DNA of 40,422 nucleotides. Source: Salinisphaeraceae bacterium UBA4764. Its GTDB lineage: Bacteria > Pseudomonadota > Gammaproteobacteria > Nevskiales > Salinisphaeraceae. This document shows positions 27,801 to 35,333 of the stretch, piece after piece (within the stretch, counting starts at the first letter, position 1; the number at the start of each line of letters is the position of its first letter). The translations under genes were made by a program, and so were the position numbers. The DNA lies in NCBI GenBank assembly GCA_002403445.1, contig DHHU01000037.1, forward strand, positions 16,464 through 56,885. The letters run 5' to 3'. Under the pieces are notes generated by a model, which was not told the origin of the DNA, ran no database searches, and saw only the letters and a program-made list of their open reading frames with translations.

Positions 27801-28784
27801 ATGCCCCCACGCTCTGCCCGGGCTCTATGGCTGAAACCGCCATATGAGGCCACGATTCACGAAGTTTGTCTGCCATCACCGGGCGCCGAAGATCTTGTGA
27901 TCCGCACGTGCTATACGGCCGTAAGTCGCGGCACGGAAACATTGATTTATCGCAACGCCGTGCCAGACAGCGAGTACGAACGTGTGCGTGCCCCCTTTCA
28001 ATCCGGGACCCTGCCGAACCCAGTCAAACACGGCTATGCGAATGTCGGCGTGGTCGAAGCGGGCCCTGATGCATGGATCGACCAAAAGGTCTTTTGCCTT
28101 GGCCCGCACCAAACGCGGTTAGTGATGTCAATCAAAGACGTTGTGGTGTTACCCGACAACGTTCCGCCAGAACGGGCCGTGCTCGCCGCTAATCTCGAAA
28201 CAGCCATCAACGCCGTCTGGGATAGCGGCATCGGCATCGGCGATCACATCAGCGTGGTCGGCGCCGGCGTAATCGGGGCACTCACCGCTTGGTTGTGTGC
28301 GCAGTTGCCCGGGGTGGACGTTGAATTGATCGACATCGATGTCCGTAAAGCGTTTCTCGGGCCGGCACTCGGCGTGCGTTTCGCAACGCCCGAGACGGCG
28401 TCTACTGAACGTGATCGATTATTCCACACCAGCGCCAGCGCTGCGGGTTTGAACTCGGCGATGGCCATAGCTGGTTTCGAAGCGACAATAACCGAAATGA
28501 GCTGGTACGGCATCCAGGCCGTCGAGGCGCAACTCGGCGGCGGATTTCATGCCAAACGCTTGACGCTCAAATCCAGTCAGGTCGGCAGCCTGCCGTCGGA
28601 GCAGCGCGCCCGCTGGACGCTGCATCGTAGGCTGGGTTTGGCCGTATCGTTATTACACGATCAAGCCCTTGACGTATTGTTTGAGCCGGATCAACCGTTC
28701 GATGCCTTGCCACAAGTCATGCATTGGCTGACCAAAGCCGAGAATCCAGCACTGTGTCAGCGTATTGTTTACGACGCTGAGTAA
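27801..28784 (+). CDS. MDR-family (zinc-dehydrogenase-like) oxidoreductase
   Basis: A medium-chain dehydrogenase/reductase of 327 residues, cytosolic and NAD(P)-dependent by family. The N-terminal catalytic domain has the SRGTET motif (about 44-49) followed by the KHGYANVGVVEAG stretch. The Rossmann domain shows VVGAGVIGALTAWLCA with the GxGxxG fingerprint and an acidic residue at the next strand end (LIDID). Further blocks SWYG, LTLKSSQVG and RARWTLHRR mark the subfamily annotated only as zinc-binding alcohol dehydrogenase. The structural-zinc cysteines are absent, and catalytic zinc is uncertain. It runs 28 bp ahead of the PTPS-like gene and so probably acts in the same pathway, oxidising or reducing a sugar or side-chain hydroxyl; that is inference. 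Confidence 0.8.
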   Translation: MPPRSARALWLKPPYEATIHEVCLPSPGAEDLVIRTCYTAVSRGTETLIYRNAVPDSEYERVRAPFQSGTLPNPVKHGYANVGVVEAGPDAWIDQKVFCLGPHQTRLVMSIKDVVVLPDNVPPERAVLAANLETAINAVWDSGIGIGDHISVVGAGVIGALTAWLCAQLPGVDVELIDIDVRKAFLGPALGVRFATPETASTERDRLFHTSASAAGLNSAMAIAGFEATITEMSWYGIQAVEAQLGGGFHAKRLTLKSSQVGSLPSEQRARWTLHRRLGLAVSLLHDQALDVLFEPDQPFDALPQVMHWLTKAENPALCQRIVYDAE

Positions 28785-28812
28785 TCTATGTCTCTAATCC
28801 AAGGAGAGTCCT

Positions 28813-29211
28813 TTGTACAGCGTTACCGTTCGCGGTCATTTCATGATCGCCCACAGCTTTGACGGCAAGGCATTTGGGCCTGCACAAAAATTGCATGGTG
28901 CTACCTACGTGGTCGACGCCAGTCTCTATCGCAACACGCTTGGTGCCGACGGCATCGTGGTGGGGATCGATCAGTTCCACGAGCTGTTAAACCGTGAGCT
29001 GGGCGAACTGCATCTGACCAATCTAGACGACAATCCAATGCTTGCTGACCAAAATACTACTACCGAATTCTTGGCCGGTTATTTATTCGACCGCATTTCG
29101 CAAGCCATCGAACGCGGCGAAGCCGGTGATGCTGCACAGCAGTGTCAGCGTCTGGATATTACACTCGGTGAATCACATATAGCCTGGGCAAGTTACCAAG
29201 CCGACTTGTAA
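28813..29211 (+). CDS. 6-pyruvoyltetrahydropterin synthase/QueD-like protein lacking catalytic triad
   Basis: A 132-residue T-fold protein of the PTPS/QueD family (COG0720). Aligned by eye with E. coli QueD, His14 and His28 of the zinc site remain. The third zinc ligand is Ala30 (HGA for HGH), the catalytic Cys is Ala24, and the catalytic Asp-His pair is His67-Leu68. The glutamate that anchors the pterin ring is kept (Glu120 in GESH), and a histidine follows at 122. It should therefore bind a pterin- or pyrimidine-like ring but not do QueD or PTPS chemistry by the usual mechanism. The start is a TTG at 28813 with AAGGAG 6 bp upstream. It follows the dehydrogenase gene by 28 bp. Confidence 0.8.
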   Translation: MYSVTVRGHFMIAHSFDGKAFGPAQKLHGATYVVDASLYRNTLGADGIVVGIDQFHELLNRELGELHLTNLDDNPMLADQNTTTEFLAGYLFDRISQAIERGEAGDAAQQCQRLDITLGESHIAWASYQADL

Positions 29212-30373
29212 CGTCAATTTGTCGCGTTTGCCCTGCGCGACCAGTCTCTAGTGACATCGCACCGCCGCCAAACTTCATGTTGGGTATCACAAGATTGGTG
29301 GTCCGCCGACAGGCATTACGAGATCATGATTAATCTGACCGAACAATACGCCTGCTGTGATTGATAGACATCCAGTGCACTATTGATGCTGATTCGCCGA
29401 GCGGCACTTATACGTTGTAGACACTTTGATTGACCGAGATCAGATTACACTGCTCCTTGATCTGACAAGTTTAAAAATTTTAGTGCCCAGACGTTTGGAC
29501 GCGTCCCCAAATGCCGTTTTCACGGTCTGCTGGTCGATCGAGATTGGGATGGGTTCCTGCTACGGCCTGCAGCAGTTGCGCCAAATTAGTGCTCAGATCC
29601 AGAATCGGCACCGAGGTCGTCGATCGCAAAGTATCGATAGTGTGAATCGACAATAATATTTGGGCCAAACGCTGAGAAGCATGACCGGCGTTAGCTGAAA
29701 GACTTAGTTTGGGGGGAAAACGCCGCTCATGCCGCTCAGATTTTGGATTGTAGGCTTGCAACGTATGTTCAACGCCGAGTACGTCCGATTGAGGCCCGGA
29801 TTTTGGTTTAGCTCAGATTGATTTTGCTGGTGGCCAGCATGCCTGATGGCTTGAGCTATCGCTTTGGCTTGCTTTAGTGGCGCGGCTGGCATTGTCGTAA
29901 GCTCCTTGTCTTTGCCCGAACTCAGTCGATTAAGCAACTGCCCCGTTTCAAACGACTGGCTTGCTTGAAAGCGAATTTGTTCGATATTGCCTTACAACTG
30001 GAGCCTAGATCCGGACCGCGACAGTCGCGTATATTTCGGCTTAGTCTTGACTACGGTCTTGAGCGTGTAAACCTAGATCGAACTATTATAGGTTTTGGTT
30101 GCTGTAGTTTGATCTGAGCAGCCACGCTTGCATACCGCTTTCAGGTGGAAAGCAGGGAGCAGTTCACCATCTCAATAGTGACTGCGGTCACGAATACAAT
30201 GATCTTTATAGGCTCCGAACGCTCGGCTAATTTCCTGACCCTGGACCGAGCAACTCCGAATTTTCAGGTTCAAGCACAACCCAACAGCCGAATAATACCG
30301 CTGAAATGTTCGGCACCTTCATTAAATGCCACGGCGCAAATGTTGCAACCCACATATCCCAAGAAGGGACACT
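29212..30373. other. 1.16-kb gap inside the pterin-like locus
   Basis: No intact gene can be supported over this stretch, unusual in such a compact window. Both strands are broken by frequent stops, and the composition is A+T-richer than the neighbours. The minus strand holds two overlapping open frames (see the entry at 29480-29991) that may be decayed coding sequence. The last 40 bp carry the AAGAAGGGA ribosome site of the glycosyltransferase gene. No transposase motif or terminal inverted repeats were seen. Confidence 0.5.
29480..29991 (-). pseudogene. Possible frameshifted gene remnant
   Basis: Two minus-strand frames overlap: one open from 29991 to a stop at 29704, the other from about 29814 to a stop at 29480. 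Read together they would give about 165 residues with one frameshift. Neither has an ATG near its start or a clear ribosome site. The second contains a plausible helical segment (SQRLAQILLSI, then LSTNLAQLLQAV). I recognise no family, and chance open frames remain a fair alternative. Confidence 0.2.
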
Positions 30374-31420
30374 ATGTCCACTGAAAGATTCATTGTTGCC
30401 GGTCCCCTCGATCAGGCCACCGGAGGCTATCAGTATGACAAGCGTATCGTAGAAGGTTTGCGCAGTCTCGGGCGCTGTGTCGAAGTGTCGGAGCTGGCTG
30501 GAAGTTTTCCCGAAGCCGATGACCGAGCCGCCGAGGCACTTGACGCGGCGTTGGCAGCGGCCGAGACCGATCAGGCCATTATTATCGATGGTCTGGTGCT
30601 TGGCAGCCAGCCGAATGTTGTAGCAAAACACGCCTATCGGCTTCGGATCGTAGCGCTGGTACACCATGCCTTGGCCGACGAACACGAACCAGATTCTCCG
30701 CAGTATGCCCAGTTCCTTGAGAGCGAACGCAAGGCTCTCGCGCACGCACAATGCGTTGTCACGACCAGTCACTATACCTCGCGCCGACTATCGGCTCTGG
30801 GGGTGACCGCCCGTGAGCCGGCTGTGATCGAACCTGGGGTGGCTCGGCGTCAGCCCGCCTGCCCGACCTTCGCCACTCCCTTTAACCTGAGCTGTGTGGC
30901 CAGCCTCATCCCGCGAAAGAATCATCTGGGGTTGCTCAGCGCCCTGTCGCAAATCAGTGATTTGGACTGGACGTGCGATTTAATTGGGGCGATCGATCGC
31001 TGCCCGTCGACGACGGCAGCTGTGCAACAACGAATTAAGGCGCTCGGGCTGGAGGAACGAGTCCGTCTAACCGGCCCGCTCGCGTCCGACGCACTCGATG
31101 CCGCGTATCGTCATTCCGATCTCTTTGTACTGGCTAGCCGGTTCGAAGGTTACGGCATGGTAATAACTGAAGCCCTGTCCTATGGACTGCCAATCGTAAC
31201 GACCCGGGGCGGCGCGCTGAGTGACACTTTGCCCGCAGGCACGGGTCTCAGTGTTGAACCCGGCAACACAACTGCCTTTGCGAATTGCTTGCGGCGCGCG
31301 ATGAGTGACCATGCTGTTTTCGATGCATTAGCCGCCGGTGCCGCCAACGCGCGCGATCACTTGAACGACTGGAAATCATCGATCGACGCGTTCAATGAAC
31401 TTCTGAAGGATCTATCATAA
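30374..31420 (+). CDS. Glycosyltransferase family 4
   Basis: A GT-B retaining glycosyltransferase of 348 residues. The N-terminal acceptor domain begins with a Gly-rich stretch (ATGGYQYDKRIVEGL). The C-terminal nucleotide-sugar domain has the IPRKNHLGLL block and the EX7E motif FEGYGMVITEALSYGLPIV typical of GT4. There are no transmembrane segments. I take the ATG at 30374 because AAGAAGGGA lies about 5 bp upstream; an in-frame start at 30326 is longer but lacks this. The methyltransferase gene follows after 4 bp. Its place among pterin/riboflavin-type enzymes suggests it glycosylates the locus product, as pterin glycosyltransferases do in cyanobacteria. Donor and acceptor are unknown. Confidence 0.85.
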   Translation: MSTERFIVAGPLDQATGGYQYDKRIVEGLRSLGRCVEVSELAGSFPEADDRAAEALDAALAAAETDQAIIIDGLVLGSQPNVVAKHAYRLRIVALVHHALADEHEPDSPQYAQFLESERKALAHAQCVVTTSHYTSRRLSALGVTAREPAVIEPGVARRQPACPTFATPFNLSCVASLIPRKNHLGLLSALSQISDLDWTCDLIGAIDRCPSTTAAVQQRIKALGLEERVRLTGPLASDALDAAYRHSDLFVLASRFEGYGMVITEALSYGLPIVTTRGGALSDTLPAGTGLSVEPGNTTAFANCLRRAMSDHAVFDALAAGAANARDHLNDWKSSIDAFNELLKDLS

Positions 31421-31424
31421 GCCT

Positions 31425-32315
31425 ATGACAAACAATGACAGTTTGTTTGCTGCTGATTGGCTGGCATTGCGTGAGCCCGCCGATGCGCGTGCGCGCAGTT
31501 CGCGTCTGGCCGAGGTTGCCGGCGATTGGTTGGCCTCCCGCACATTCAATCGTGCCGAGATCATTGATCTCGGTGCAGGAAGCGGTGCGAACCTGCGTTA
31601 TCTGGCTCCGCGCCTCACCACGAATCAATCTTGGACACTAATCGATCACGATGCCTCGTTACTAGCGCGGGCAACTGAATCAAAGCTCCCAGACTGTGCA
31701 CACAGGTCCGTATCTGTGACAACGCGGACGATTGACCTCAACGCATGTCTTGACGATCTCCCTGGCGAAGGATTGGTGACGGCATCGGCACTGCTCGATC
31801 TGGTGACCCGCGAGTGGATCGAAAAACTAATCCAAGCCTGTCACCGAGCCAACTGCGCCGTTTTGTTCGCGCTTTCGGTCGACGGCCACATGCAAATTGG
31901 CGATCCATCAAGCCACACACCGGAAACAAAGCGTGACGATGCCTGGATTTTTAACCAGGTCGCTACTCACCAGCGCAGAAACAAGGGCATGGGGCGAGCA
32001 CTCGGGTCCGAGGGACCGGAGGTGTTGAGACAAGTACTGGCCGAAAACGGCTATCAAGTATATTCGGCGGTAACGCCCTGGCGACTGGACACCGTTGATC
32101 TAAAGTTGGCGTTGGCCGCGCTCGACGAGTGGGCCCGGGCGGCCACTACAGCCGCTCCGGAATCGAGTTATTTCATACAGACTTGGCAAGCACGACGTCA
32201 AGCCGCTTTACGTCAGGGCCTCTGCAGTCTTCAGGTTGGCCATCATGACGTCCTGGGGCTCCCGATCGAGCCGGCTAGCGCAAGATCAAACAATGTATCC
32301 GGATCGAAGGAGTAG
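31425..32315 (+). CDS. Class I SAM-dependent methyltransferase
   Basis: A Rossmann-fold methyltransferase of 296 residues. Motif I IIDLGAGSGANLRYL is at about residues 46-60, an acidic residue ends strand 2 (LIDHD), and a long C-terminal part (about 150-296) with Trp and Arg may form the acceptor site. It resembles small-molecule methyltransferases rather than RNA or DNA ones. It is 4 bp from the glycosyltransferase gene, so they share a transcript. Its last 73 bp overlap the convergent RibD-like gene, so both strands code there. Confidence 0.8.
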   Translation: MTNNDSLFAADWLALREPADARARSSRLAEVAGDWLASRTFNRAEIIDLGAGSGANLRYLAPRLTTNQSWTLIDHDASLLARATESKLPDCAHRSVSVTTRTIDLNACLDDLPGEGLVTASALLDLVTREWIEKLIQACHRANCAVLFALSVDGHMQIGDPSSHTPETKRDDAWIFNQVATHQRRNKGMGRALGSEGPEVLRQVLAENGYQVYSAVTPWRLDTVDLKLALAALDEWARAATTAAPESSYFIQTWQARRQAALRQGLCSLQVGHHDVLGLPIEPASARSNNVSGSKE

Positions 32316-33133
32316 CTTTGAACACGTGGCCGTGGTACGTCGGCCAGTGCTTCGACAGCGGGGAAGTTGAGGCCAATCGGTCCACTGCCGATGACAAACG
32401 GAGCCACCATTACGTGCAAACGATCGAGGAGGCCGGCGGCCAGGAAGTGTGAGAGTGTATTGGCGCCACCTTCGACCAGCACTCGACGCAAGCCACGTTC
32501 AGCCAGCGCGTCCAGTACCTGCCGGGCATCAAGCGAGTCGCCGGGGTTGGCTGGCAATACAATTCGTTGAATCGATTGATGGGGTGCGGGGTCGCAGCAC
32601 GTCGTAATTAGAACTGTCGAGGCTGCATTTTGGTCAAATACACGATAACCAGCGCCCAGTCGCCCGCGAGGATCAATCACCACGCGAACGGGACTTTGCC
32701 CTTCAACATGGCGTACCGTGAGTTGCGGATCATCGGCGGCCACGGTACCGGCACCGACGATTACTGCGTCACACACAGCGCGCAGGCGATGAAGATGGAC
32801 GCGACCCGGTTGGCTCGTGACGTAGTACGAATCCCCTGTTGGCGTGGCGATACGGCCATCAAGACTTTGACCCAACTGCCCGACGACAAAGGGTTTATTC
32901 GATGCCACCAAGGGTAGGAAAATATCAAACAAAGCGGTGGCTTTCTCTGATATTTGCGCACTGGTATGCCACTCGCCCCCAGGCCGGACACGGATGGACC
33001 GCCGCTCCGTTGTAGATTTTGGCGACCCGGATTCATTGAATGGCCAATCTTGGAACGTTGACCAATCGCGCGAGATTGCATCGCGAACCACTCGCCAAGC
33101 GTAGTGAGTAGAAACTTCGCTTATGCCGTTCAT
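32243..33133 (-). CDS. RibD-type reductase domain protein, stand-alone
   Basis: This protein resembles the C-terminal half of RibD (DHFR-like fold), which uses NADPH to reduce the ribosyl group of the pyrimidine intermediate of riboflavin synthesis to ribityl. In 296 residues the first 75 or so are poorly conserved. The reductase core then runs GQLGQSLDGRIAT, the RAVCDAVIVGAGTVAADDP block (about 115-133), and VLVEGGANTLSHFL near residue 220. The deaminase zinc motif of full RibD is absent. It is divergent from the GTP cyclohydrolase II gene over 114 bp and converges with the methyltransferase gene. Together these suggest a modified pyrimidine or pterin pathway rather than flavin synthesis. 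Confidence 0.85.
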   Translation of the reverse strand: MNGISEVSTHYAWRVVRDAISRDWSTFQDWPFNESGSPKSTTERRSIRVRPGGEWHTSAQISEKATALFDIFLPLVASNKPFVVGQLGQSLDGRIATPTGDSYYVTSQPGRVHLHRLRAVCDAVIVGAGTVAADDPQLTVRHVEGQSPVRVVIDPRGRLGAGYRVFDQNAASTVLITTCCDPAPHQSIQRIVLPANPGDSLDARQVLDALAERGLRRVLVEGGANTLSHFLAAGLLDRLHVMVAPFVIGSGPIGLNFPAVEALADVPRPRVQSYSFDPDTLFDLALAGSIGSPRTS

Positions 33134-33183
33134 TGAAGTCGATCAGTTTAGAGCCTATTCTTTAATCCGATCTATACTCGCAC

Positions 33184-33219
33184 ATTAATTTGCGGCAGTT
33201 TATGGAATTAATTTGCGGC
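33184..33219. repeat. 13-bp direct repeat in divergent promoter region
   Basis: ATTAATTTGCGGC occurs twice exactly, at 33184-33196 and 33207-33219, 23 bp apart start to start, which is close to two helical turns. It lies between the divergent RibD-like and GTP cyclohydrolase II genes. The arrangement suits paired binding of a dimeric regulator to one DNA face. No regulator gene is adjacent. Confidence 0.5.
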
Positions 33220-33247
33220 TTGGACTAATTGCCCAGGAACTCTAAAT

Positions 33248-34369
33248 ATGGAATACGTTGAGCGCTGTCTTTTTGATCTGCGGCGTGGCCTGCCTGTCAG
33301 GCTCCAGGACGCTAGCGCCGACGTCCTGGCTTGGCCGCTCGAATATCTGGATGAAACCGCACTCGCCCGACTACGCCATGTGACGAACGATACGCTGTCA
33401 CTGGTTGTCACCCAGCACCGTATGGCGAGCCTGAAAAATGGCAATGGGGATAATGATGGCGTCTCACCCGTACGAATCACCATCGACCCAACCGATAGTG
33501 CCAACGACGTTATTCGACGCGCCTGTGCGCCAAACGCCGATATCGCCAAGGCACGTATAAAGCCTACCGCGAAGGCCGATATCGACTCACCGATTTTATT
33601 TCTCATGCGGCGCGCTTTGCTGATTCCGGCTGCAGTCGTCGCCACAATCGCACCCGAAGTTCGTGCCGAGATGGATGCCGACGTCGAGGCCCGACATTTG
33701 TTATCGATAACACCAGCTGCTGTACGGGATTTTCAAAAGCTTCAACCGCTACAACTCAAGCGAATCAGCGAAGCCGACGTGCCTCTAGCCGATGCGCCCC
33801 ATACCCGGTTCATTGTATTCCGTGAACCAGACGGCATGCGCGAACACATCGCCATTCTGATCGGCGATAGCAACGACTGGCCTGAGTCGATCCCCGTGAG
33901 ACTCCATTCAGCATGTCTGACTGGTGACTTGTTTGGCAGTTTACGCTGCGATTGCGGTGAGCAACTTCGCAGCAGCGTGAGTGCAATCGCTAATCGGGGC
34001 GGAGGTGTACTGCTCTATCTCGCGCAGGAAGGCCGTGGCATCGGCCTGGCCAACAAGATGCGTGCATATCATCTGCAAGACGATGGCCTGGATACTGTCG
34101 ATGCTGATCAAGTGTTGGGATTCGGTGAAGACGAACGGCGTTACAGCGTGGCGGGACAGATTCTCGCGGCTTTGGACATACATCAAATCGATCTGCTGAC
34201 CAACAACCCGGCCAAGATTCAAGCTATGAATCAGGACGGCATCACAGTATCCGGGCGTGAGGCTATCTTTGGGCGCCTGACACCGGAAAATCGACGTTAT
34301 TTAAATGCTAAGGCCACCCGTGCCGGGCATTGGTTGGACAGCTTACTGGGAGACACGGCCGAAAGTTAA
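33248..34369 (+). CDS. GTP cyclohydrolase II with long N-terminal extension
   Basis: GTP cyclohydrolase II opens GTP to the diaminopyrimidine riboside phosphate, releasing formate and pyrophosphate. The catalytic domain is residues 185-373 of 373. Zinc ligands are Cys223, Cys234 and Cys236. The block QEGRGIGL...RAY with Tyr274 matches catalytic Tyr105 of E. coli RibA, and LLTNNP and a C-terminal GHWLD follow. Retention of that tyrosine argues for a deformylating enzyme. The first 180 residues are not part of normal RibA; the opening (LFDLRRGLPVRL) faintly recalls a degenerate RibB-like domain, with no catalytic residues that I can identify. The ATG at 33248 has AGGA upstream. It converges with the creatininase-family gene. 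Confidence 0.88.
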   Translation: MEYVERCLFDLRRGLPVRLQDASADVLAWPLEYLDETALARLRHVTNDTLSLVVTQHRMASLKNGNGDNDGVSPVRITIDPTDSANDVIRRACAPNADIAKARIKPTAKADIDSPILFLMRRALLIPAAVVATIAPEVRAEMDADVEARHLLSITPAAVRDFQKLQPLQLKRISEADVPLADAPHTRFIVFREPDGMREHIAILIGDSNDWPESIPVRLHSACLTGDLFGSLRCDCGEQLRSSVSAIANRGGGVLLYLAQEGRGIGLANKMRAYHLQDDGLDTVDADQVLGFGEDERRYSVAGQILAALDIHQIDLLTNNPAKIQAMNQDGITVSGREAIFGRLTPENRRYLNAKATRAGHWLDSLLGDTAES

Positions 34370-34376
34370 TAATCCG

Positions 34377-34391
34377 ATTTCAATCTGAAAT
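34377..34391. terminator. Small hairpin between convergent genes
   Basis: ATTTCA (34377-34382), ATC, and TGAAAT (34386-34391) form a perfect A+T-rich stem just after the GTP cyclohydrolase II stop and over the stop of the opposing gene. It could serve both directions, but the stem is weak and there is no clear U-run. Confidence 0.25.
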
Positions 34392-35177
34392 ATTTAACTC
34401 CGCGCTATCGCGGATGATGCGGGATAGACAATCAATGAAGTGATCGAGTAGTTGCTTTCCGGCCTCTGCAGTTGCACGCGAGGGTTGGCCGGCTGTACCG
34501 TTTGGCCCAAAATCCTCAGCCAACCAAGCATAGGGCGCCGTACCTTCTGGCGCAACCAACGACCCGGTCGCCGCACGACCGGCTGTCGGCGAAAACGGAA
34601 TCTGATCAAGTCGTACCCAATCAGGTTTGATGTGTAACATCAAAGATGTTTCTAAAGCCCCGGCATGAAGGTCTTGGTCCAGTTCGCTGGAAAAGCCTAG
34701 ACCGGGCGGTGTGCCGAATTTGAAATATGTCGCCTTGACTACACGGAGACCGTGCTGCGCGCGGAGTTTGAGGGCTGCGATATCCAATGCCGCCGTATTA
34801 CCGCCATGGCTGTTGAACACAACGAGCCGCCGGATACCGGCACGTGCAAGGCTCTGTCCCATGGCCTCGACGGTAGCGATTAGCGTCTCCGGTGCCAAGC
34901 TGAGTGTGCCCGCGTACGCTGCATGTTCAGTACTCGTGCCTACCGTTTGCGTAGGCAGCACGAAGAGTGAAGGCGTTCTTGTGCTAGCAGGCCGATCAAA
35001 GCAACCAAGCGCCTGCGTTACGATATATTCGCCAATGATGACATCGGTCGCCAGCGGTAGATGCATTCCGTGTTGTTCGATGGCCGCTATCGGCAACAGT
35101 GCGACGCTGGTTGAATCGACGAGTTCGGCGAGATCGGTTGTTGTTAAACCGCGCCAGTCATGAATGGACATAGTCAT
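34380..35177 (-). CDS. Creatininase-family amidohydrolase
   Basis: A metal-dependent amide hydrolase of 265 residues from the ATG at 35177. A TTG at 35234 is open but unlikely, and a second ATG lies two codons in. Metal ligands line up as Glu34, His36 and Asp45 (AIEQHGMHLPLATD), His124 (NSHGGN) and a later Glu176 (HAGALETS), as in creatininase. The family also contains ArfB, the archaeal enzyme that removes the formyl group from the FAPy intermediate of riboflavin and F420 synthesis. Next to a GTP cyclohydrolase II, an ArfB-like step on a formamide or related amide is more likely than creatinine breakdown. That is an inference from context. Confidence 0.82.
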   Translation of the reverse strand: MTMSIHDWRGLTTTDLAELVDSTSVALLPIAAIEQHGMHLPLATDVIIGEYIVTQALGCFDRPASTRTPSLFVLPTQTVGTSTEHAAYAGTLSLAPETLIATVEAMGQSLARAGIRRLVVFNSHGGNTAALDIAALKLRAQHGLRVVKATYFKFGTPPGLGFSSELDQDLHAGALETSLMLHIKPDWVRLDQIPFSPTAGRAATGSLVAPEGTAPYAWLAEDFGPNGTAGQPSRATAEAGKQLLDHFIDCLSRIIRDSAELNISD

Positions 35178-35333
35178 GTGTTGTAATTCATTCGTCTGCA
35201 AGGTTAACGCGTTTGATCCGGACTTGCGTAGCAATCAATGCGGTCGCATCAGTTGTGGGCCAACGCGTATCATTGGCCGCGCTCCGATACATCTGTATAC
35301 CACGACCTCTGACACTCAACCTTCGGGCCCACC

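Noticed and set aside
30227..30772. Minus-strand open frame of 181 codons covering part of the 29212-30373 gap
   Set aside because: Most of it is antisense to the N-terminal domain of the glycosyltransferase, and no motif or ribosome site was found.
27801..35177. Toxoflavin, queuosine or plain riboflavin operon
   Set aside because: No ToxC/ToxD-like, QueC/QueE/QueF, RibB, RibE or RibH proteins are present; the RibD-like protein has only the reductase half, and the QueD-like protein has no catalytic triad.
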